A DNA stretch of 32,844 nucleotides from Parachlorella kessleri (Eukaryota > Chlorophyta > Trebouxiophyceae > Chlorellales > Chlorellaceae): the NCBI GenBank assembly GCA_001598975.1, contig BBXU01003097.1, forward strand, positions 1-32,844. Direction: 5' to 3'. The position numbers and the translations under genes are program-made. A model generated the notes under the pieces. That model ran no database searches and was not told the origin of the DNA. It saw only the letters and a list, made by a program, of their open reading frames with translations. Positions 18,976 through 28,400 of this stretch are shown here, in pieces. Numbering within the stretch: the first letter of the stretch is position 1; every line of letters begins with the position of its first letter.

Positions 18976-21595
18976 ATGGGGCCCCAGCAGCTAAGAAAAT
19001 GCCAGATGCATCAAGGAAGGAACAGGGTGGCTGACAGCTCACAGATCACAAACGTTACCATGATCAACGGTGTCAGTCGGGGAGGGGCTGCACTAGAGCG
19101 GCAGTGGAACTTTGGTGCCATAAGGTGGACCAGAGTGCTGCGATATCAGGACTGGGTCAACCTTCTTCTGACCATCGGATTTGTAGTCGGCCTGCTGGTG
19201 GCAGACAGCGCTCAGGCGACTTACGTGCGGCCCTACTGGATATACGACGCAACCATCTCCTTTCCATACAAGTGAGCCTTGTGATAAGGCTTGCCCACAG
19301 TTCCTGCGGTAACTATGGCACTGCAGCGCGCTGTTGATCAAGGCAGGCAAGCACGGGCTCCGATACCCTCAGGGTCAGTGGCTGGCCAGCCACTGACCGA
19401 CCCTCATTGCCTCCTGCAGCGCGGATTCGACCATCCCATACTGGGTGGCGGTTGTAGTGCCGCTTGTGCTAATGCTCATAAGCTTCCTAGTGGGCGAATT
19501 GCTGCTGGCTCAACACTGGCATGGCACCATCAGCAGCGCGGGTAAGAGCACATGTCATACCGGCTTGCCTAAGCTGCGACACTTCTGATATAAAATCTGT
19601 GTAAAACAGTCCCACATGGGCAGGCACACATGGCATGCGTCAAGGATATGCTGCCTGGGTTGGGGAGACACTTACTTCCTCATGTGCCCCTGGTGGCTAC
19701 GCTGTTGCTGACCTGCAGTGGCCTCTGTCGTGTTTTTCACCTTTGATGGCATCAGTGCATTCATAGTCACCGGCTTTACCACCCAAATAACCAAGGTGCG
19801 AACACTTATGCTTGGGGAGTTGTTATGTGTTGCTGGCATGCCACCCAGGCCTTCCCGGAGATCGTCAATAGGCTGCCAGTCTTGATTGCCGCACAAGTCC
19901 TCAACACCCTAGGTTGTGGCAATACCGGGCCATGCGTGCCTAGAGCTCCTGGTTCTTGTCGTCATGGCAGGCATAAATAAGCTACAAGAGCTACAAGGGG
20001 GTGTGGTTGACTCGTGTGTTGGACTCCCTGCCACAGCCACAAGTCCAGCTGTCTGACCTGCAGGAGGCAGTAGGGCGTTACAGGCCGGACTGGCTAGCTC
20101 GCTGCCAACCCGCCGGCGACGGCGCCAACGCCCCCGTCGCGTTTGGCCGCGGCGCCAGCGCCAACCCTGCCTGCAACCCGGTCGTCAGCGATGGGGAGCT
20201 GAAGGACGGGCATTGGAGCTTCCCCAGCGGCCACTCCTCGACCGTATTTGTTTTTGCTGTTTACGGGGCGGCCTACTGCCTGTGGGCCTTCTATCACAGG
20301 TGGGGCGACTAGCGGTTTGTGGGGCTTGTCGGCCAGCTGCAACTTCTAAGAAATACACCCTTCAGAGCGATTGTTGTTGTGGGGCTGCCTGAATCTATGT
20401 TTGCCATGCCTGAATTTATGTTTGCCTCTGCGCATGCTTCCCTAAGAGAAGAGAGGCTTGAAGCAACAGGATGGGGTGCAGCGGTCCCCATCAGTACTAC
20501 TACCCTTCATGTGCACCTGGTGTAGAGTGTAGCAGCGCAATGTGACTGCTGTTTTTGCCTTCTTCTTGCCATGCAGAGTCAAGCAGCAGCCACCCCAAAG
20601 GATTTACGGCACCGCCACGCCCATTTTCAGCGGCGCCGGCGCCTCGCCAGGTTACGGTCCAGGTGGCGCCAGCGCTGGGAAGGCCGGAGGCGGGGGCACG
20701 TGGGCGGCTCGGTGGCTGCGAGACCTTGTGGGACTGGCAGGCTTCGTGTTCATCCTGGTGCAGATGGCCTTTGCCTGGTGAGTGACTGGGAGGCTGGGAG
20801 GTGTGAACTCGCCTGCTTGGCAGAGCTAGTGGTGCAGACGGCCTTTGCCTGGTGCGTGGAATGAATTAATGAATACCCCCAGACCTCAAGGGCACAGCCG
20901 TAGCGCGTGCCTTGAGTGGTGAGTGAGGGTGACTAGGAGGCGGTGGGGAGTGCGCCCTGGCAGGGCTGAGGGAGGGCGCAGGGTATGTGGAAGCCTGGGT
21001 GCAGCTTGCAGTCGAACCTGAGCGGCAGCAGGGAGCTCGAACTTTTGCCTTACAAATCATATCGGACCTATGGTGTGTGTGCAAGCCGATGTTCATGTCA
21101 TGCCCCCATCGTGCCTTATTGTCATGCAAGCTGTGCAATGCATGGTCCTCACCTGTTCTGGGCTGTGCTCTGCAGGGGTGTGGCTGCTTCCCGCATCGTG
21201 GACAACAAGGTGGGGAGCAGCATCTGGTATGCTGATGTTCCGCAGGGTGGCAGGTATAGTGTAGCATGCCTCTCCAAACAGCAGGTCGCCTTGCTCAGTA
21301 ACCGTTGCTGCACCCGAAACTAACAGACAACTCAACCCTAGCCTGAGAAGACTGCCCCACCATTCACCCTGCATGTTTGCCAACCAAGACTTGTGGTGTT
21401 GGCCTGCAGCACCATCCAAGCGACATCATCAGTGGGGCGGTTCTGGGCGGTGCCATTGCGCTGTTGTACCTCATCCGGGCCGTCCCACGGCACCGGAGAT
21501 TGGATGAGTTGGATGACGGTGATGGAGAGGGCGAGGCCGGCCCCACACCCCTACTGGCGGGCGAGGGTCAGTCACTACCCAGTGACAGGGTTTGA
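18976..21595 (+). CDS. PAP2-family lipid phosphate phosphatase
   Basis: Seven exons: 18976-19271, 19420-19541, 19719-19795, 20064-20299, 20577-20777, 21176-21209 and 21410-21595, all phase-compatible, 383 residues. It should dephosphorylate lipid phosphates such as phosphatidate at the outer or lumenal membrane face. Several membrane helices are visible (WVNLLLTIGFVVGLLVA; WVAVVVPLVLMLISFLVG). All three PAP2 signatures are present: motif 1 KEAVGRYRP (K165, made only by joining exons 3 and 4), motif 2 FPSGH (H222), and motif 3 SRIVDNKHHPSD (R317, H323, D327), split by an intron just before the catalytic His. Exon 6 is a 34-nt micro-exon. The loop between motifs 1 and 2 is longer and Ala/Gly rich, and the C-terminus is acidic and cytosolic. 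Intron 5 holds a duplicated exon end and a family B repeat. The start codon is the most upstream in-frame ATG. Confidence 0.92.
20757..20940 (+). repeat. Tandem duplication of PAP2 exon 5 tail and intron head
   Basis: GGTGCAGATGGCCTTTGCCT followed by GGTGAGTG (about 20757-20784) recurs at 20831-20858 with GATGG changed to GACGG and the donor GTGAGT changed to GTGCGT. The second unit is then interrupted by a family B repeat and resumes at about 20919 with GGTGAGTGAGGGTGACTAGG, similar to the real intron head. The real exon has a TGA directly after the splice point. Confidence 0.8.
20859..20918 (-). mobile_element. Dispersed repeat family B, short copy in PAP2 intron 5
   Basis: Starts GAATGAATTAATGAATACCC and continues with GGCACAGCCGTAGCGCGTGC and CTTGAGTGG, matching the head of the copy at 12595. 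It appears to have landed inside the second unit of the exon-tail duplication. Confidence 0.65.
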
Positions 21596-21732
21596 TGCAG
21601 CAGCTGTGCGCTTGGGCGTGGAGCTCGAGAGAGAGGGTAATTCATTCATTCATTCGTGGCCGCTAAAGAGCGATGTCAGGATGCCTGCCTTTCTGGGCGC
21701 ACCACGTAGGTCTCTGTTGTGCTGACATGTTT

Positions 21733-21864
21733 TAGTATGGGTGGCAGGTAGTGCGAATAGGGAGTGAGAGCTCGGCTGTACCAAAAGGACTGGATGCAGA
21801 GTGAGCCCGAGTCTTGCCTGAGTTCTGAGCCAGTAGTTCTCTCCCCAGGATAAGCTAAGGCCAC
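21733..21864 (-). repeat. Dispersed repeat family A, copy 3
   Basis: About 130 bp matching 8415-8556. Like copy 1 it lies in the presumed 3' UTR of a plus-strand gene and in the same orientation. Both copies, read on the minus strand, keep similar short translations (GENYW, SHSLFALPATH), probably by shared descent rather than coding use. Confidence 0.75.
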
Positions 21865-22101
21865 AACAGTACACTTGCATGCCTTTGCTCCACTGTGCGT
21901 CGTGGTTTGCTGTGCCTTGCTATGTACTAGTATCATGCTGCCAACCCCCATGTGCGGTACCAGCTGTACCTTGGGGCCGGTTCTTGGTTTGGCTATTTCA
22001 GCAAGAATCACCGTTCATTACCTAATCCATATACTTCATGCTGGCATCACCAGCCTACAGCATGCAATAGTGCGTGTCTGATGTGCCCTGCATCTCATGT
22101 G

Positions 22102-22106
22102 TGTAA
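22102..22106 (+). terminator. Candidate TGTAA poly(A) signal, PAP2 gene
   Basis: TGTAA 507 nt after the PAP2 stop codon, the nearest such motif on the plus strand. Would give a long 3' UTR that includes repeat A. Confidence 0.45.
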
Positions 22107-22185
22107 CAGTGGAGGCCAACACGTGTACTGCCACAACACCTGCTTGGGCTGCACGTACATCAAGTTGCAAACTATACCATGTTTG

Positions 22186-22190
22186 TTACA
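22186..22190 (-). terminator. Candidate TGTAA poly(A) signal, polycystin-like gene
   Basis: TGTAA on the minus strand about 230 nt after the TAG at 22421. It lies 80 bp from the opposite-strand signal, so the two 3' ends nearly meet or overlap. Confidence 0.5.
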
Positions 22191-22420
22191 GTGTACCAAC
22201 GTGTGGCCTCTCCGTGCCAGCCTGCCTGTTCTCCGCCTCATCCTACCCCGTGAAATCCTTAAAACATCAACTACTCAAACACATGGCCATTTGCCATTCT
22301 GGCTGTTCAGTCCACCCCCCTGCCAATGACCACCAACAACTCTTTGCTCTTGCTGTTGTGCTTCAACTCATATTGTCGGCCGTTCTGGCTGTTGAGTGCG
22401 CTTACGCCGTGCGTTCCTGC

Positions 22421-25400
22421 CTAGAACCGCGTCTGCGCGCTGCCAAAGCCCTTTGGCTTGGGCTTCTTCTTTGGCGGGGACTGCGACCGCCCCGCTCTGC
22501 TGCTACCTGCTGCTGCTGTAGCTACACCAGCCCTACCTGGCCTGGCCTCTGGCTGCCTGCCTACGTGAGATGAGAACGGAGTAGCCTCACTAGCAGCATC
22601 TGTTGCTGTCGATGGCAAGGATGGCCCTGCTACTGCTGCCGTTGCTAGTGCCACCGCTTGCCTGACAAGGCCTGCGCTACCGCTGCTGCTGTCGCTGGCC
22701 ATGGGGCTGCCTTGTTGGCTAGGGGAGAGGGCCGCTGTAAGCGAGGCGGGTGCTGCCATGGGTTGCCTGCTGCCCTGCAAGAGTGCAGACGCCTCTGAGA
22801 CTGCACGGTTGAGATGGCTGTCGTGGGCGCTGTCAATGCCGAGGCGCTGGCGGGGTGGCTCCTCCGCAGCCTGGGATGGTGCTGGCAAAGAGCTTGCCGC
22901 GGGCAGGGAGGGCGAGTCTGCCAGGGGGCTAGTAGCGCCACCAACGGCCCTGGTGCCGGCTTGGGTTGGGGATCGCTTCAGGGTGGGGGTCCTTGCAAGG
23001 CCCGCTGCCCTGCCCCGCTGTGCTGTGCCCGCTATGCCAGCTGGAGGCATCCTCATGCTAGCAGTCCTAGCAGGCGGGGATCTCTTGGAAGCAAGGCGCT
23101 GAAGCTTCTGGGCACCCGGGGCGGCCCTGCCACCGCCGCCCTCATGCTGCTGCTGCTGCATGGGATGCTGGGAACCGTCAGAATCAGACTGATACAGACT
23201 GGCAAGCAGCAAGCTGAAGGCGCTGGGTGCAGCTGCTGTTGCTGCTGCTGCCGGCCCTGAAGCCCCTGGGGCTGCTAGGCCTGCTATGCGCGCTGGCGGT
23301 GTCAGGGCTCCTGCCAGCTCAGCGTCGAGGCCGCCGCCCAGCAAAGCGTGGGCTAGGCTGCCCGGGCCCCTGCGCGGCGCCCCTGCTGTGCCTGCTATGC
23401 CTGCCTGGGTCCTTGCCGAGCCCAGCAGTGCTGCTGATCCCAGGCCTGCCAGCTGCTGCTCTGCTGTACCTTGGCTGGAACCTGCAGGAGAGCCCTTGCT
23501 GGCATCTAGGCCAGCAGTGGCTGCCTCCGCCGCTGGCCAACTGCTGGCAGGTGTGAGCCTCGGAGACCTGGGACTGCTGTCGCGGCCCTGGGTCGAGGCT
23601 CTTGAGGCAGCCGAGGCTGCGCGAGGAGGTGTGAGGAGCGCTGCCTGGGTAGGTGCCGCTGAGGCTCTGGGGGAGGTGAGGGGGGCAGCACCAGGAGTGC
23701 TAGGAGTGGCTCGGGTGCTAGGCGAGGCTGGGCCTGCTGCCTCTGCTGCCCCTGCCGCCTCCGCTGCCAGCTCCGCTGCCAGCTCAGCGTTGCCTTCAAA
23801 GCGTGCCAGCGTGTCCCAAGGCATGGCTTCCACTGAAGGTCCCCGCACCTGCAGCGGCGATGACCGCTGAGATGAGGTAATGCTGCCGCTGGCTGAACTC
23901 ATAGCTAGCTCCCGCTGCAACTCAACCAACACATCTTCAGCCTGCTGTGCGCCAGGCTGGGGCCTGCTGCCAAACAGCGGCGAGGGCGGCTGCTGTGCAT
24001 GCTGTGGGGGCGACATCCGCCGGGAGCCAGCGAGCAAAGCAGCAGGCGTGGGGTGGGACGGCTCCAGGGCTGGAGGGAGGCCGAGGCTGCCTTGCCCTGC
24101 TGTGCCTGCTGTGGGAGAGGGAGGCAGCGCGGCTGCCTTAGCTGGGCTGGCTATGTCCAGGCTGTCAAGCACAGCAGGGGTTAGACGGTGGGCGCTTATC
24201 AGCCCTGCCATGCTGCTGCCCGCGCGCCCCTCACCTGCTGCTGCAGGGGCTGCCACTACTGGGGCCGGGAGGGGTGCTGGACCGCGACCAGGAGTCAAGC
24301 TGCTGCTACCAGCCACGTCATCGGCAGGCCCTGCAGCTGCTGCGTATGCTGCTGCGGTCGCGGGAGGCGGGGGGGGCGGCGGGGTGCGATCAAGGGCACC
24401 CGACACTGTGCCGCCAGCAGCACATGCTGTTGGGGGAGGAGGGAGGGGCGGCGGGGTGCGCTCCGGGGTGATGCTACGGCTCCGACGGCTGAGGGACCTT
24501 CTGGGGCTGCCGCTGCTGAGATTCCTTTGCAGCAGATACCCCTCAAAGGGGGAAGGCACCGGCTTGGTAGTGTTGGGACTTGCAGCCCGCAGGGAGCTGG
24601 CTGCTGCGGTGGATGGTAGGTGTGCTGCTGCTTCTTCTGCTGCCGGCATTGCCAGGGCTCCTTGGCCCCCTGGGAGAGTCCCACCACCATCACCGGTTGA
24701 GTCAGCAGCTCCGTCTGCGCCTTCCGCTTTGGACCGCCTGGCTGGCGTACTGCTTCTGCTGCTGGTGCTGCTACTGCTGCGGCTGGGGCCCTCCTGTGCA
24801 TCCGGGTCTTGCACCTGCTGCTGCTCCTGCAGCAAACGCTCCTGCTGCTGGCGGTGCGTGTGCTCTGAAGGCGCATGCGAGGGGGTGCGTGACAGCGCCA
24901 GGGGGTTGGTGTACTGCACTATGTACTTCCCGCTCTGCCCGCTTTGCCTGCGGCGCCGGCTGGTACCCAGCATCGGGAACCCTGGCCGGCGGGGCAGGCC
25001 AGTACCGCCCGTACCGCCAGCGGTACTGGTCCTACTGGTATCTCCCATGCTGCTAGGGGGTCTGGGTGTGGGGGTCTCAGCCCTCCACAGGCCCCCCGCG
25101 CTGCCAGCAACCGCTGCCAGGGTCTCCGCCAGCACCAGGGGTGACACAGGGGTGGCTTGGTGCAAGCCGTTCATAGCCCCATTGCTGCTGGCTGGGGCAG
25201 CACTGCCGGGCTCCCAGACCTGGACTGGTCCTGCAGGGCTGGGGCGCACAAGGGTGGCTGCCGTCGACGGCTTCCGCGAGTGCGTCGGCATCTCGGAGGC
25301 AACGCTGGCGCTGCTGCTAGCTTCTGAGGGGTGGGGAACCACAGCCAGGATCTCCTCCCGCAGCTGCTGCCGCTGCCGCAGCTGCGCCAGGGGGTTGACA

Positions 25401-28400
25401 AACTGCTGCAGGGGCTTGGCGGTACCGTCCGCAGTACCGCTCGTACCGCCCCCATCCCTGCCTGCCATCGCAGCATCGCCTGCTGCGCCTGCTGAGAGAG
25501 AGGCGCCGGCGCCACCTCCCTCGTCGTTGGTATAGTACACATGGCGGTGCTGTCGTGGACCCCCACCATTACCACCACCAAAACCCCCAGCCAAATGGCA
25601 ACCCTCGCTGCCCTCAGTGGCGCTAGACCACTCCAGCAACCCAGCCGCGTGATGAGACGATCCCGGCAGTGTGGGGGGAACTGAGGCGGGAGGGGGGCTG
25701 TCTGAGGAAGACGGGGGGCTGGGCGGGGAAGGCGGGCCCAGGTGTGAGGCTGGGGGCAGATCCCCGGATCGGATTCTCCAGCCCACGCCTTGCAGCTCTG
25801 GGACATGGGGAAGAGGGAAAGACGGCACGCATTGGTTGGTAGCACACCCAAAGCCAGCAGGGTTAGTGTTCCCAGGGCTGTGCATGGCTAAACTGGGTAT
25901 GGTGGAAGGGGCAGGGCCATCCTGAAGGGCCTCCTTGCAAATGCACCCGACAGGATGGCAATCATTCTGCAAAGGCATCCTGCAAAGGCTGGTTGCCATG
26001 AGCTGAACGGTAGCATCTCTTCCTTGGCACCTAAATCATGCTGTAGTTTATATCACTAAGCAGTACAAGCAGGACAAAAGCCCTGTTCTGTCCTACCTGC
26101 GATCATCCGCTGCAGATCAGATCCCATTGCATCATATTCTCCTTGCACCTCCAAGCAGCTGCGCATGATGCTCTCTAACACCTGCAGTGACACAGGCATG
26201 CCTCGCTGGTGTCACACATGCTTGTGTAGAACGATCTTGCCGGCTGCCTCTGTTGTTAGCCATCAGAAATTTGCACTGCTTCGCTGATCTCAGTGGCATA
26301 GGATGGTGCTCGCGCTCCCTGCAATCTTTGAAGGGAGAGAGGAAGAGGGGGCAGGGCGGTACAGAGAAGCTGTGAGAAGTGCGAGGGAAGAAGGGCAGCA
26401 TGGAGAGATAGCACCCACCATGCATGTATTTTTTGCATGGGGTTGATGCAGGTAGCTAAGACACCCACCATGCGCGCCTCCCGGTGCCCCTGTGCCTCCT
26501 CCCCCACAACCCGCATCCTCTGCAAATGGATCTGCGCCTGCGCCAGGTGCTGCTGACCCCCCGCTGCGCCTGCTCTGCCTGCTGAGCCACGCCCTCCGGG
26601 GCCCCTGCCACGCTGGAAAGGCAGGCCAGCACCAAACGCTGGGGAAGGATGATGTAGATCGGGTGAGCCTTGCCAGCTGTGAGACCCACGGTCGGGGTTG
26701 CCTGCTGTCCCTGCTGTGGCGCCAGGTGAGTAGACGGCCTGGATGCCACCATCCCCAGCTCCCTGCTCCGCTCCCGGCAAGCCGCCACCAGCCTTTGTTG
26801 TAAGGGGTAGCACGCCTGCCGCTGCAGGTCCCTGCTGCTCCTGCTGCTGCCTCTGGGGCTGCTGCTGGTGCTGCAGGGTGTGGCCCAGTAGGCGGGACTT
26901 GCCAAGGTCAGAGGAAGAGGGGGTTGCTGATGGGGGCTTGGCTAGGGTGGAAGGAGGCCTGTCAGCCGGGATGCTGGTAGGCAATTCAGGGCCATTTGCA
27001 TCTCCCCCATGTCCCTGCCAGAGCCTCCCCATGGCTTTTCTTAAGGTGGCAAGCCAGCCGCGCTTGACATGCTGAGCCTGCTGCGCTGTGCCCGGCAGAG
27101 CAGCAGCCTGCCCTGGCTGCTCCGTTGACGAGAAACCTGGGTGCAGCAGGGGGGCGTCGCTGGCGACGCCCACCAGGGAGCTCTCTGGGATCATGCCGAG
27201 GCCGCTGGGCATGCCGTGCATGCTGCGCGCTGCGCCTCCCGCTTTTCTGTCTCCGGCAGACACCCTGGCCAAAGAAGGACGCCGGGGGGAAGGAGGGTCC
27301 ACAGAGAAGTCGCCAAGGCTCTTACCCAGAAGCGTTCCCTTGCTAAAGCTTCCGCGTGCAGAGCCCAGGCTGCTCGGGCTGCCCGGTACGTCCCGGCTGT
27401 ACTGCCCACCATATGGTCGACTGGCCTGCTGCCTGTACCGCTCCCTCAGCGACCCGCTGACAGCCACCGCCTCTGCGGCGCTCATGCCGCTGCCAGTGCG
27501 GCTTACTACCCCACCGGCCACGCCGCTGCCTGTCCGACTGACGCGGCCACCGCTGATGCTGCCTTCCGCAAAGCTGGTCATGCGAAGGGGCTCGGGAAGA
27601 GGCGGCGGCAGGTTCTCAGTCTGGTACGTGCCAAACCTGCGAGGCAGGTGGGCTGGTGGTGGTGATGGGGTGGGGTAGGTTGAAGGGCTGGGGGGGTATG
27701 GGGGCGCCACAGCCACTTCAATGTTGGTCGGCTGGGTAGGCGCCGCCCTTCAACCACTCCCAAAGGGAAGTGCCACCCAGTAAGTGGGTAACAGGCCCCA
27801 TGAGACACCGCCATCCTACTACTGCTGGACCCCCCACCTGTGCATGAGTGCCTGGGCCGCCACCGCCACCTCAGCCTCGGTCAGCTCGGCCCCCGCCGCC
27901 CGGTTGACTTCCCTCAGCACCAGCGCCAGCCCATCAACATCTACCACCTCGCCAGCAACCTCCATGCACAGCCTGCCGGCGGGGCCAGCTGTGATCTGCA
28001 AGGCGGTATGCACACAGCAAGGGTAGCAAATCCCAGGCCAAAGGCAGAGTAGATCCTGCTTCGTGGCACTGCCCTCAACCGTGGTGAAAGCTTCCAGTCT
28101 TGCGCCAAAGTCCAGACGACACGCCACCAACCTGCAGCCCTAGCACTTTGGAGAGGGTGCGCCCAACGCTTGTCTCTGACAGCAGCCGGCCCAGGGAGCT
28201 GCCGCTGAGCATGCGGCTCAGCGTGCGGGCGGGGCGGGATCGCGCCTGGGTGTCACGTGACATGACTTCCAGAAGGTCCTGGTTCTTGGGAGCCCCGGAG
28301 GAGACGACCTGCCACAAACACACCACAGGCAGGAGGAGCAGCAAGTTTGCGGCGATGCATGCCGGCGTGCGGCCACACTTTTAAGAATCAAGCACCTTGA

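Larger units (their letters stand above)
21596..22420. other. Shared 3' region of convergent PAP2 and polycystin genes
   Basis: About 825 bp between two facing stop codons, containing repeat A copy 3 and one candidate TGTAA signal for each strand. No coding exon was seen. Confidence 0.5.

Noticed and set aside
23880..25535. Plus-strand open frame of 551 codons
   Set aside because: It is exactly antisense to the Ser/Pro/Ala-rich exon of the channel gene. GC-rich low-complexity coding leaves the other strand open. It has no domain and is mostly Leu/Ala/Gly/Cys runs.
25798..25999. Extra 5' codons of the 1192-codon frame, with an ATG at 25999, as a separate gene start
   Set aside because: The acceptor CCCAG|AGCTGC at 25797 fits the phase of the upstream exon and continues the coiled coil. 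The extra codons look like intron.
26256..27716. Long frame read straight through 26468 to 26256 as one exon
   Set aside because: A donor at 26469/26468 and the phase-matched exon at 26181 restore a continuous coiled coil. Reading through adds a low-quality stretch ending in a stop.
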